Shown: one piece after another, positions 1 through 8,041 of the stretch
Numbering within the stretch: the first letter of the stretch is position 1
Layout of the letters: the number at the start of each line of letters is the position of its first letter
Assembly (NCBI RefSeq): GCF_000280905.1
Contig: NZ_ALAP01000017.1
Coordinates: 1-64,000, forward strand
DNA length: 64,000 bases
Reading direction: 5' to 3'
Origin: Streptomyces sp. AA1529
Lineage (GTDB): Bacteria > Actinomycetota > Actinomycetes > Streptomycetales > Streptomycetaceae
Made by a program: the position numbers and the translations under genes
Notes under the pieces: generated by a model
What the model was told of the DNA's origin: nothing
Databases searched by the model: none
What the model saw: the letters and a program-made list of their open reading frames with translations, nothing else

Positions 1-1429
1 GTGACTCGTTCCACAGCACGGTTAGTCCAGCGATCAGTTCCTCTCTCATTCCTGCGGTCACGTGTGAGTACCGCGCGGAGACGGAGCCGTCGACGTGCCC
101 CATGCGCTCGTCCTTGAGCACCTTGGGCGTCTTCAGCTCGTCCATGTGTGTCTTGTGCGAGTGGCGCAGTCCGTGCGGGGTGAGGCCCGCTTGGATCGGG
201 GCCCAGCACGCCTCTGCGCGCCCCTGCGAGTTCCTGCCGCGCACAGGGATTCCCGGCCACGGTTCGGACAGCACCGGCACCGGGCGCGCTTCCTGCGGTG
301 CTTTCTTCGGGTACCAGCCGGAGACCGCCGGCCCGAAGAGCCAGGTTGAGAACCCGTTCCGTCTCCAGTGCGGAGCGGCCTGGGACTGGGGCGTTGCCCG
401 CGCGTAGCCGAGTTCCGCAGCCGCCGCTTCGACTCGTACCCGTGTCTCCTCCCGCACCAGGTGCGGTCGGTTGAGGACGTTGGACACGGTGCCGGTCGAT
501 ACGTCCGCGCGACGCGCGACGTCCTTCAGGCTCGCGCCCTGCTGCACGGCCCGAGCGTCACCGTGGCCGTGGAACACGTATGTCCTTCCGTGGCAGGGAC
601 ACGGCTCCGGCTGGGTGCGGGCCACGTGGTCCTTCACCAGTCCGGACAGCCACGGAGTTGAGTCGACGGTGCGGTAGCTGTCGTCCTTGGGTGGGCAGCG
701 AACGAACTCGCCCGAGTCCAGTTCGTAGAGCTGCCACTCGATCCGAAAGGTGGTCGGCCGGACGAACTTCGTCTCAAGGCCCACAATTTCGCCCCAGCGA
801 ATCCCTGTGTAGCCCTTGAGCACGCTGGCCACGAACTCGTCGTCACGGCCGGACAGCAGCGCGGCGCGCTCAGCGATGAGGAGAACCCCCAGCGGATCGG
901 TCACGACCTTTTCCGGGCCGCGGTTTGCTGAGCGTCCCGCTCGCTTCCCTCTGCCCCGCCGCTTCGCAGCGGGGTTCGTGGTGATCAGGCCCTCGTCTAT
1001 GGCGTCCTCGAAGATGAGGTGCAGCGTGCTCCGCCACGTCTTGACGCTGGAGATCGCGTAATGCTCCTTCTCTCTCCTCTCCCAAGCGTTGATGTCGTCA
1101 CGGCGGATGTCGGCGACCGCGGTCGTCTCGAAGGTGGGGAGCAGATGCTCCTCGATGTGCCTGCGGTAGTTCTGCATGGTCGACGCGGCGAGATCTTGAG
1201 CGGCGTACCAACGGCTCGCGTACTCGCCGAAAGTCATCCGTCCCAACGACAGGTCTCTCCAAGTGCCCTGCCGTACTGTGCTCTCCGCCTCGTCGGCGGC
1301 CTGTTTCGCCAGGCGTTTGGTGGTGAACCTGATGGTGACGCCGGCCTCGTCGGACACCGTGCCGTACTTGCCCAGCTCGATCTTGTATCGACCGCGCCAG
1401 TAGCTTCCGCGCTTCTCTGCGAAGCCCAA
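1..1429 (-). CDS. int: Tyrosine site-specific integrase, partial (3' end cut)
   Basis: One frame runs unbroken for 476 codons to the window edge. It starts at TTG 1429, six to eight bases after an AGGAAGGAA ribosome site and in the same frame as xis, just past its stop. The arm-binding and SAM-like domains occupy residues about 10 to 160. Catalytic residues visible are R211 (GIRWGE), H419 and R422 (PHGLRH), H445 (RMGH) and nucleophile Y454 (ARYSH). It would integrate the element into tRNA-Pro. About 130 extra residues lie between R211 and H419, and they include a LacI-type helix-turn-helix (separate entry). Only a few C-terminal codons should be missing. Confidence 0.93.
   Translation of the reverse strand, partial: MGFAEKRGSYWRGRYKIELGKYGTVSDEAGVTIRFTTKRLAKQAADEAESTVRQGTWRDLSLGRMTFGEYASRWYAAQDLAASTMQNYRRHIEEHLLPTFETTAVADIRRDDINAWERREKEHYAISSVKTWRSTLHLIFEDAIDEGLITTNPAAKRRGRGKRAGRSANRGPEKVVTDPLGVLLIAERAALLSGRDDEFVASVLKGYTGIRWGEIVGLETKFVRPTTFRIEWQLYELDSGEFVRCPPKDDSYRTVDSTPWLSGLVKDHVARTQPEPCPCHGRTYVFHGHGDARAVQQGASLKDVARRADVSTGTVSNVLNRPHLVREETRVRVEAAAAELGYARATPQSQAAPHWRRNGFSTWLFGPAVSGWYPKKAPQEARPVPVLSEPWPGIPVRGRNSQGRAEACWAPIQAGLTPHGLRHSHKTHMDELKTPKVLKDERMGHVDGSVSARYSHVTAGMREELIAGLTVLWNES
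401..544 (-). other. LacI-type helix-turn-helix embedded in the integrase
   Basis: Residues 296 to 343 of the integrase match the N-terminal headpiece of LacI-family repressors: SLKDVARRADVSTGTVSNVL, then NRPHLV, then a hinge-like helix (REETRVRVEAAAAELGYA). In LacI proteins this headpiece binds an operator half-site. Here it sits inside the catalytic domain, between the first catalytic Arg and the HxxR box, in the same frame and without a stop. It could add DNA recognition to the recombinase or let it repress its own promoter; that role is inference. Confidence 0.85.
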
Positions 1430-1465
1430 GAATCGTTCCTTCCTCAAAGGCAGCAAGCTGGGCAG

Positions 1466-1780
1466 CTACGCGGCGCGCAGGCTCCGGCGGGGAGGACGTG
1501 CGCGAAGACGCGTGGCGGCGGCGGGAAGCGAGGCGGGAGATCGGCGGATCGGAGTCCCCTCCGGTACCTCGTCCGGCTGTCGCTCGGGCCGCTGCTCGAA
1601 GAGGCGGACGATCTCCGCGTGGTGCTCCGCGGTGAACCGGTAGGCGTTCCCTACCCGCGTGAAGGGGATGCGACGACGCAGGGCCTGTTCCTTGACCCAC
1701 CATTCGGATACACCGAAGGCGGTCGCCACTTCCTCCGGCCGGAAGAGCTGCGGCAGTACCGACGGCGTCGTGCGAGGCAT
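1466..1780 (-). CDS. xis: Excisionase Xis (winged HTH, MerR/SoxR-like)
   Basis: A 104-aa protein with an excisionase-type helix-turn-helix at residues 12 to 50 (FRPEEVATAFGVSEWWVKEQ, then IPFTRVGNAYRFT). Xis proteins bend attachment-site DNA and direct the integrase toward excision. ATG 1780 is chosen because a GGCAGGAG ribosome site precedes it; the longer in-frame ORF has none. It lies directly upstream of int, 36 bp from the chosen int start and in the same frame, so both are probably one transcript, as in pSAM2. Confidence 0.88.
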   Translation of the reverse strand: MPRTTPSVLPQLFRPEEVATAFGVSEWWVKEQALRRRIPFTRVGNAYRFTAEHHAEIVRLFEQRPERQPDEVPEGTPIRRSPASLPAAATRLRARPPRRSLRAA

Positions 1781-1867
1781 GGGCTCCTGCCTTTTCCATG
1801 ACGGACTTCGTGAGGACTTGCTGTGCGGCGACCGGCTGACGCCGTGCCCCATCGGCGGTATCTCCCG

Positions 1868-2129
1868 CCGCAGAAGCCGCAGAACCCGCAAAAATGCCGG
1901 GACTTGTGGGCTGAGCTGCGGTGATGGGGTGGCGGGGGTGAGCGCCGCAGAAATCGGCGGAAGCTCCGCAGAAATACGGGGCCGTCGGGTCGGCCCGGTG
2001 GGTGGCGGTGGGGGCGGGGTATTTCTGCGGCGGTTCCGCGTGTTTGTGCGGCGTGGGGGCCGACAGGGGTGCGGGGGTGTTGCGGTGCTGGTCGGGGTGG
2101 GTGGGGTGGGGTTTCTGTTGTTTCTGCGG
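1868..2129. repeat. Iterated CCGCAGAA motif between xis and the replication gene
   Basis: The 372-bp gap between xis and the DUF3987 gene has six exact copies of the 8-mer CCGCAGAA. Direct copies are at 1868, 1877, 1945 and 1966; inverted copies (TTCTGCGG) are at 2023 and 2122. Partial copies lie near 1885 and 2112. Iterons next to a replication protein often mark an origin; near xis they could also be Xis or repressor sites. No gene is seen in the gap. Confidence 0.55.
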
Positions 2130-2152
2130 TTTGCGCGGGGTGGGGAGGGTGG

Positions 2153-4123
2153 TCATGCGCGGCCCTCCCGCACCTGGGGGTGGATGAGGTAGCGCGGGGC
2201 CGGCGGGCGGCCACGCTTGCCGTTGCGGGGCGGGGTGTGGGTGCGGAGGTAGCCGTGCTCTTCGAGGAGCGCTGCGGCCGGTTCCAGGTCGGCGACCGTG
2301 GGGAACTCCGAGCGCGACAGCTTGGCGAACAGGTCGCGGCGGCTGACGCTCTCCCAGCCGTTGGCGGCCAGCACCTCCAGCAGCGTGTGCGCCCGCGCCT
2401 GGGTGGCGTCGGCACCCATCTGGTCGAAGACCGTCAGCGCGTGCGCGGCGAAGTAGTCGGCGATCTCCACGGCGGCCTTCATGGTGTCGCCGTCGACCGG
2501 CTTCGCGTAGCCGTCCTCCAGGTGCGCGGCCAGGTGCAGCAGGCCCGCGATACGCGCCGCGGTCCCGACGAGCTTGCCCGCCCACTTGCCGACATGGCCA
2601 AGCTTGCCGCCCTTGACCCGCAGGTGCGGTTCGATCCGCTCCTCGTACGCGACGAGCACGGCGTTGGCCGCGGCCGTGAGCTGGAGGACCGCCGGGTCCG
2701 TCCACTCCGCGAGGGAGAGAGTGAGCGCGGTGACGCTGCGCTCGTAGCGGGCGGCGACGGATTCCGGGACCGGGTCGGGGTTGATCTTGCGGTAGCCGAC
2801 GAGGGATTCGGGCAGCGCGTACAGGAAACGGGCGAGCAGGCCGCGGCCGTCGAAGCCACGGTGCTTGCCGATGTCCTCCAGAACGGACGGCTGTACGGCG
2901 AGGCCCATCGTGAGCGCGGGCGACTCGATGAACTCCTCGCGGCTGCGGCGGTCGACACGGAGTCGGTCGCCGGCGTGGCCCTTGAGGAAGACCTCCATGT
3001 TCGGGGTGCCGGAGTAGCGGCCCGCGATGATGTCGAAGATGCCGCCCTCGGCGGACATCACCGCCAGGCGGCCGTTCTGCTCGGCCAGCAGGGAGGAGAC
3101 GACCTCCGGTGTCGCGTCGTCCGCCAGGAGGCGGGGACGGACGGGGACTGTGAGGGAGGCGGCGATCTGTGCGAGGTCGATGGCCTCGGCGGCGAGGGTG
3201 TCGTGCTCGGGCCCCTCGGCGTTCGCAGCCTTGCTCGCCGCCTTGTCCGCCGCCTCGCGCGCCATCTTCGCCGTCAGCTCCGCCTCGACGATGCGGCCGG
3301 CGGATTCTTCCATGAGCTTCTTCTCCGCCTCGTACAGCGGGCCGGTCATCGCGGAGAAGACCGCGCTTTTACGGTTCGCGGGCGGAAGCGCGACGACCAC
3401 GAACAGGTTCGTCGGCTCCCGCCAACGACCGCGTACGTGCACGACGCTCCGGCCGCCGGCGGCCGTCGCCAGCACGCTCAGCGCGATCGAACCCGCCAGA
3501 TCGGCCGGCGTCTGCGTCTCCTCGGCGAGCGCCGCGCAGAAGTCCGCGAGCCAGCCGGGGAACGTGTGGAGAGGGAAGGCGGGCAGTGCGGGGCGGGAGT
3601 TGAGCGGGATGGGTTCGTGCCACGTCTCGGGGAGCTTCTCCTCGCCGAGAGCGAGCGCCTCGCGTACCTCGGCCGCCGAGGCGTCCGGCGTGGACGCTGC
3701 CTGAACCAGCCGCGTACCCGCTTCGATCAGGCGGCGGCGCTCGGCCAGCTCGTGAACGATCTCCGCGTAGTAGCCGCCGTTCGCGGCGGTGGGCACCGCC
3801 TGGACGAGGCTTTGGATGTAGCCGGGCCCGCCGACGCGGCCCAGCTCGCCGAGCCGGTCGAGGTGGTGGGTGAGAGTGATGGGATCGACCGGGCTGCCCT
3901 TCTCGCGCAGGGTCAGAACCGCACGGTGGACGGTCTCGTGGGCGGGGCGGTAGTAGTCCTCCGGACGCAACGTCGCGGTCACCTCGGCGATGGCCTCGGC
4001 GGTGAGCATCATGGCGCCAAGGGCGGCCTGTTCGGCCTCCAGGTCGGCGGGCTGCGTACGGTCGATGGAGCTGGAGAGGGGACGTACGTTGTCGTACTGC
4101 GCTCCGGTGGGCAGAGCTGTCAT
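2153..4123 (-). CDS. Replication-type protein: DnaB N-terminal domain plus DUF3987
   Basis: A 656-aa protein starting at ATG 4123 behind AGGAGGG. Residues about 20 to 115 resemble the DnaB helicase N-terminal domain (DLEAEQAALGAMM, then PITLTHHL). The rest matches the DUF3987 family of helicase/primase-associated proteins found on phages and integrative elements. The expected P-loop position reads PPANRKSAVF, not a canonical GxxxxGKS. No RepSA-type or prim-pol gene is present, so this is the best candidate for the element's replication protein, probably helped by host functions. The C-terminus (residues about 590 to 656) is basic and resembles a winged helix. Confidence 0.75.
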   Translation of the reverse strand: MTALPTGAQYDNVRPLSSSIDRTQPADLEAEQAALGAMMLTAEAIAEVTATLRPEDYYRPAHETVHRAVLTLREKGSPVDPITLTHHLDRLGELGRVGGPGYIQSLVQAVPTAANGGYYAEIVHELAERRRLIEAGTRLVQAASTPDASAAEVREALALGEEKLPETWHEPIPLNSRPALPAFPLHTFPGWLADFCAALAEETQTPADLAGSIALSVLATAAGGRSVVHVRGRWREPTNLFVVVALPPANRKSAVFSAMTGPLYEAEKKLMEESAGRIVEAELTAKMAREAADKAASKAANAEGPEHDTLAAEAIDLAQIAASLTVPVRPRLLADDATPEVVSSLLAEQNGRLAVMSAEGGIFDIIAGRYSGTPNMEVFLKGHAGDRLRVDRRSREEFIESPALTMGLAVQPSVLEDIGKHRGFDGRGLLARFLYALPESLVGYRKINPDPVPESVAARYERSVTALTLSLAEWTDPAVLQLTAAANAVLVAYEERIEPHLRVKGGKLGHVGKWAGKLVGTAARIAGLLHLAAHLEDGYAKPVDGDTMKAAVEIADYFAAHALTVFDQMGADATQARAHTLLEVLAANGWESVSRRDLFAKLSRSEFPTVADLEPAAALLEEHGYLRTHTPPRNGKRGRPPAPRYLIHPQVREGRA

Positions 4124-4248
4124 GCTGGTGCCCTCCTGATCTGTCTGATGGGCGGATGGGAGGCCGGAGGCGGCGGCTGTCCGTGGTTGGGAGTGCGCCG
4201 CCTCCGGGTTGAACCGGGAATCGTGCTGTGTGCTGTCGCGCGTATCTC

Positions 4249-4407
4249 TCAGTCGGTGCCGGTGCAGTGGGCGGCCCAGCCGGGGCACGCGTGGTCCGGG
4301 CAGTCGCAGCCGCCGCACTCGGCGCAGATCTCGCCGAGGCGATCGCCGCACAGTTCGCCGCCGTCATAACCGGAGTTCGCGAACTCGTCGCGGTGGTCGT
4401 CACACAT
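4249..4407 (-). CDS. Small Cys-rich protein (52 aa)
   Basis: ATG 4407 opens a 52-codon frame with nine cysteines, including C-x2-C-x2-C-x-C spacing (CAECGGCDC) and a later CPDHAC. It is acidic and may bind zinc. It sits 15 bp after the gene at 4423, in the same direction, within the spread/transfer block, and no strong ribosome site precedes it, so translational read-on from the upstream gene is likely. Function unknown. Confidence 0.55.
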   Translation of the reverse strand: MCDDHRDEFANSGYDGGELCGDRLGEICAECGGCDCPDHACPGWAAHCTGTD

Positions 4408-4422
4408 GTGGGCCGTCCGCGA

Positions 4423-4893
4423 TCAGCCGTGGAAGTGGTTGCGCTTGATGACGGCCTTGCGGATGTTGACCGTGGTCCGGCCGCTCCCGCTGCCGAGGCC
4501 CTGCACGGCGACCCAGCCGCCGAAGATGACGGCCGCGAGGATGATGAGCTGGTGGACGAACGCGGCGAGCGCCGCGATGAAGCCGGTCAGCAGGACCAGG
4601 CCGCCGCACACCGCCGCGAAGCCGATGCCGCCCAACGCCAGGTTGATGGCCGTACGGTTCACGGCCGGGGCGGCGCGGGTGGGCTCCTGCGGGGTGGCAA
4701 GCGCGTAACCGGTCACGATGCGGCCGTCCGGGAGCTGCACGCTCTGGACCGCCGGGGTTCCGGCGTGAGGCGGGAGCGGTACCGCGAGCGGCGCGGGCGG
4801 CGGGCTGGACTCCACCGGGATGGGGCGGTGGACCTCGATGCCGGGCACGTCAACGGCGCGGCATCGGTCCGGGAGATTGGGGTGCTGATTCAC
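4423..4893 (-). CDS. Spread-type membrane protein (SpdD-like)
   Basis: A 156-aa protein with a Pro-rich N-terminal half (residues 1 to 75) and two hydrophobic helices at about residues 88 to 107 and 112 to 132. The tail is short and basic. The layout and position between the replication and tra genes match the small spread (Spd) proteins of AICEs, which help plasmid DNA spread within recipient mycelium. Assignment is by architecture and location, not by a diagnostic motif. Confidence 0.65.
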   Translation of the reverse strand: MNQHPNLPDRCRAVDVPGIEVHRPIPVESSPPPAPLAVPLPPHAGTPAVQSVQLPDGRIVTGYALATPQEPTRAAPAVNRTAINLALGGIGFAAVCGGLVLLTGFIAALAAFVHQLIILAAVIFGGWVAVQGLGSGSGRTTVNIRKAVIKRNHFHG

Positions 4894-4910
4894 AGGGGTG
4901 CTCCTCTCGG

Positions 4911-5105
4911 CTACCTGCCGATGCCGGCGGCGGCGTTGACGATCGCGGTGACGAACTGGTTCACGGAGGGGGCGGCGTCGGTGGAGGCGAGGTAGAAGCC
5001 GAAGAGCGCCGCGAGGAGGAAGCCGCCGACCGTCAGGGAGCGGAACTTGAGGGCGGCGGCGACGGCGATGCCGAGGATGAGTACGGCGGAGACGGTCACG
5101 GACAT
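4911..5105 (-). CDS. Small two-helix membrane protein (spread-type)
   Basis: A 64-aa protein made almost wholly of two hydrophobic helices (residues 3 to 20 and 26 to 42) with a short hydrophilic end. It lies 17 bp upstream of the SpdD-like gene in the same operon. Tiny membrane proteins of this form are regular members of pSAM2-type spread operons. Biochemical function is not known. Confidence 0.65.
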   Translation of the reverse strand: MSVTVSAVLILGIAVAAALKFRSLTVGGFLLAALFGFYLASTDAAPSVNQFVTAIVNAAAGIGR

Positions 5106-5122
5106 GGGTGTCGTCCTTCCGG

Positions 5123-5374
5123 TCAGCTAGTGCCGTTCTGGCGGAGCCGGGCAGCGCGGTTGTAGAGCCAGCGGCCGGTGCGGATGCGTTTGCCGTGACC
5201 GTCGCAGCGGCGGCAGTGCTTGCCGCGCTTGAGCCGGCCGCGCCGGTCGGTCGTGAGCTGGAACCCGAAGCCGCGGCACTTGCGGCAGTTGCCGAACGGC
5301 GAGACCGCGCACAGCACGGCGTAACACAAGGTGAGGAAGAGGAGGCCGGGTATAGCGGCCACTACAGGGGTCAT
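5123..5374 (-). CDS. Membrane-anchored CxxCxGxG protein (spread operon)
   Basis: An 83-aa protein with one N-terminal membrane helix (residues 4 to 26) followed by two DnaJ-like cysteine motifs, CRKCRGFGF and CRRCDGHGK, which probably bind one zinc. The tail is basic. It is 17 bp upstream of the preceding small membrane gene and is probably the first gene of the spread operon. Function unknown; the zinc module may contact DNA or a partner protein. Confidence 0.65.
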   Translation of the reverse strand: MTPVVAAIPGLLFLTLCYAVLCAVSPFGNCRKCRGFGFQLTTDRRGRLKRGKHCRRCDGHGKRIRTGRWLYNRAARLRQNGTS

Positions 5375-5419
5375 CGAGCCCTCCCGGGGCGGGTTTCAGG
5401 GCATGCGAAACCAGAGCCG

Positions 5420-5506
5420 CTAGGGACTAGCGGCCTGATCAGGGGACTAGTGGGGCGCTAGTGGCGCCGCTAGACCTAGCAGGGCTCCCCGCTAGGTCTA
5501 GCGGCG
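5420..5506. repeat. CTAG cluster with perfect 16-bp inverted repeat downstream of tra
   Basis: Eight CTAG tetramers lie within 82 bp (5420 to 5501) in the gap between tra and the spread operon. The last four form a perfect inverted repeat: CGCCGCTAGACCTAGC at 5465 to 5480, a 10-base loop, and its exact complement at 5491 to 5506. The hairpin could terminate tra transcription. CTAG is normally rare in Streptomyces, so the density also suggests a protein-binding site, possibly the cis-acting transfer locus that FtsK-like Tra pumps recognise. The second reading is inference. Confidence 0.6.
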
Positions 5507-5514
5507 TACGGCCG

Positions 5515-7728
5515 TCAGGCAGCGTCGCTGTTTCCGTCACGCTCCGCGACGGCACTGAGGATGTCGGCGCGCTTGATGCCGCGCCGGTTGGCGCCCTTGC
5601 CGCTCTCGGTCTGGCTCCAGACCTGTCCGGTCCGGACGCCGTAGGGCTTGAGCGCGGCAGTCAACTGCTCGCCGCTCCACTCGCCGTAGACCTCGGGCCG
5701 CAGCTCGGCGAGGCGGGAAACGACGGTCTCGTTCCACGCCTTGGGCTCCTCGGCCGGCAGTACGGCGAGGATGTCGGCGAGCAGGTCGAAGGAGGCTGCC
5801 GGATCAGCCTGCGGCTCCTCCCCCAGCGCGTGCCCGGACAGCAGGCCGGCGCTCTCGCGCAGCTTCCGGGCGCGCAGCGCGATCGTGTCCGCGGCGACCG
5901 CGTCGGCGAACACAGCCTGGACGATCCTGGCGTCGGCGCCCTCACCCACGAAGTAGTGGATGCCCTTGTCCGCCCACGAGAACATCGTGGCCCGCACCCC
6001 GCGCTTGTAGGCGGAGGTGCCCAGGACCATGTCGTTCTCCAACTGGCCCATGACCTTCAGGCAGAAGCGCGCCGAGGCGTTCGCGGAGATCCCGGTCGGC
6101 AACGCCTTGGCGTCCGGCCGCTGGGTGGCCAGTGCCAGCACGATGCCGGTCGCCGGACCGCGCTTGACCAGGTCGGTGCAGATCTCCTCGAACTCCTTGC
6201 CGTGCCGCTCGTGCTCGAACCACACCTGGCACTCGTCCACCCCGACCACGATCGGGTGGAGCCCCAGCGACTTCTTCGAGGCCAGTTCGGAGGTGACCTT
6301 GGACTCCGGGCACACGTCCCGGGGCAGCAAGCGGATCACCTTCGTACGCCTGCGCAGCTCGGTACGCAGCTCCCGCAGATCGTGCAGCGCGTATTCGATG
6401 TCCTCCTCCTCGTCACCGGCACGGTGCCGGTGCGAGACGCGGTCGCCGACCGGGTCCAGGTCGCCGGTGCCCTTCAGGTCGTACGTGTGCAGCTCCGCAC
6501 GCGGGTCCAACGCGGCGATCAACAGCAGGAGGCGCAACAGGAACGTCTTGCCCATGCGCGGGATCGCGCCGATGACCGCCGCGATGTACATGAGCGTGAT
6601 CTCCACCCACCGCCCACGCGGGTCGGTGCCGAACGCGACCGGCCGGAACAGGTCGACGCTCCCCGACTTGAGCAGCGGCCACGCGGGCTGACGGGCTTTG
6701 GACATGTCCTCGTCCCCGACCCACAGCACCAGCCGGCCGGTGTGCTCCTCCCCGACCGCCTCGGGCCACACACACCCCAGCGGACGGCGCAGCCCGGACG
6801 CCAGCTTGTCCCGACGGTCGATCACGTCCGTCACGGTCACGCCGTACGGGAGATCGCCCTCCGCGCGCCAGCCCCGACCATCGCGGGCGATCGGCGCGGT
6901 GAAGGTGAACCCGTCCCCACCCTTGGCCTGCGCCTGATTGATCGCGGGGATACCGAGCGCGCCCAGAGCACGGAGGACGACATCACTGGTGAGCTTCGGC
7001 GCCTTGCCCAGCTCCACCGCCCGGTGGATGACCGGCGCGTCGGCCGGCTGCCCGAGCCACCCCAGCGCCACCGCGACCGAAGCCCCGGACAGCGCCAGCA
7101 ACCAGCCCGGGGCCAGCACGTACATCGCCAGCGCCGTGGAGAAACCGACGATCGCCGCGACGAGGGAGACGACGGTCCGCCAGCGCACGCGGTGGTCACG
7201 CTGACGGGAGAGCTTCAGGTACTCCCCCGCGTCCTCCCGGCGCGCGGCAGCCGCCCGCAGCGGCTCACCCTCGCGGTCCGTCATCCACCGCAGCGAACCA
7301 CCGACGAACCGCGCGGCCCCGCGCGGGGCCTGCGTGGTCAGCCGCAGCGCGTACCAGGGAGCGCGCACCCCGTGATACGCCGTGGAGTGCCACAGATGGC
7401 CAGCCGTCCACCCGGCCGCCGCCACGAGCTCCGGCTTCGAGACCGCCCACCCCGGCAACACCGGTCGGCGCTTTGCGCCCCGGACGCGGTCGAGGAAACC
7501 CGCGCCCGACTCCTTCCCGACCCGGTCGACCAACCGCAGCGCCGACGGGTCGCCCGACCCCTCAGCCGCCTCGGTCGGCCCCGGGGCGGCACCGCCGTCG
7601 CCCGACTCGGTCGGGGTGGTGCGGGACGACCGTTCCTTGGACAGGTCAAGCACCTCGGCCGCCGGTCCGTCGTCGGCCATCTCCGACTCCAGTCGGGAGA
7701 ACAGTTCGTTCTCGTCGTCGTGATTCAC
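5515..7728 (-). CDS. traSA: FtsK/SpoIIIE-like conjugative DNA translocase (Tra)
   Basis: A 737-aa protein starting at GTG 7728 behind AAGGAAC. The N-terminal 90 residues are acidic, two membrane helices lie near residues 200 to 245, and an FtsK-type motor domain follows. Walker A reads GAIPRMGKTF, the form usual for TraSA, and Walker B is in IVVGVDECQ. The C-terminus (residues about 640 to 737) looks like a winged-helix DNA-recognition domain. In AICEs this single protein moves double-stranded DNA between hyphae. It is probably repressed by the GntR regulator encoded at 9974. Confidence 0.92.
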   Translation of the reverse strand: MNHDDENELFSRLESEMADDGPAAEVLDLSKERSSRTTPTESGDGGAAPGPTEAAEGSGDPSALRLVDRVGKESGAGFLDRVRGAKRRPVLPGWAVSKPELVAAAGWTAGHLWHSTAYHGVRAPWYALRLTTQAPRGAARFVGGSLRWMTDREGEPLRAAAARREDAGEYLKLSRQRDHRVRWRTVVSLVAAIVGFSTALAMYVLAPGWLLALSGASVAVALGWLGQPADAPVIHRAVELGKAPKLTSDVVLRALGALGIPAINQAQAKGGDGFTFTAPIARDGRGWRAEGDLPYGVTVTDVIDRRDKLASGLRRPLGCVWPEAVGEEHTGRLVLWVGDEDMSKARQPAWPLLKSGSVDLFRPVAFGTDPRGRWVEITLMYIAAVIGAIPRMGKTFLLRLLLLIAALDPRAELHTYDLKGTGDLDPVGDRVSHRHRAGDEEEDIEYALHDLRELRTELRRRTKVIRLLPRDVCPESKVTSELASKKSLGLHPIVVGVDECQVWFEHERHGKEFEEICTDLVKRGPATGIVLALATQRPDAKALPTGISANASARFCLKVMGQLENDMVLGTSAYKRGVRATMFSWADKGIHYFVGEGADARIVQAVFADAVAADTIALRARKLRESAGLLSGHALGEEPQADPAASFDLLADILAVLPAEEPKAWNETVVSRLAELRPEVYGEWSGEQLTAALKPYGVRTGQVWSQTESGKGANRRGIKRADILSAVAERDGNSDAA

Positions 7729-7894
7729 TGAAAGTTCCTTCCTGATGCGGAGGGAGCGCGGGGCCCGGCCCGTAGCCGCCAAGCAAGCGGCCGGGCCCCG
7801 CACAGGTAGATGGTGAGAATGATGGGGCCTGCAGAGCCCAATGGTTTGCACAAGAGTTTGCACAGTTCCGGCGAACTGAACGCCGTCGCCTCAC

Positions 7895-8041
7895 TCACGC
7901 CGCCACAGCCGTCGGCCCCTGCTCCCGACGCTCCGCCTTCAACGCCTCGCGCAGCTCCCGCGACCGGGCCTGGCCGCAACCGACCGCCTCGCGGATCGGC
8001 GCGGCCTCCAGCCGCTCGAACGACCACGCGGAATACGCCAT
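7895..8041 (-). CDS. Possible small protein upstream of tra (48 aa)
   Basis: An ATG at 8041 (or an in-frame GTG eight codons earlier) opens a charged, helix-prone 48-aa frame ending at 7895. Its start region lies opposite the first homologous codons of the truncated kinase on the plus strand, so at most one strand is under strong selection there. No family was recognised and the ribosome site is weak. Confidence 0.35.
   Translation of the reverse strand: MAYSAWSFERLEAAPIREAVGCGQARSRELREALKAERREQGPTAVAA

Noticed and set aside
2069..4369. A 766-codon plus-strand open frame
   Set aside because: Antisense of the DUF3987 gene; no recognisable protein features.
5461..7731. A 756-codon plus-strand open frame
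   Set aside because: Antisense of the Tra gene, which has Walker motifs and a ribosome site.
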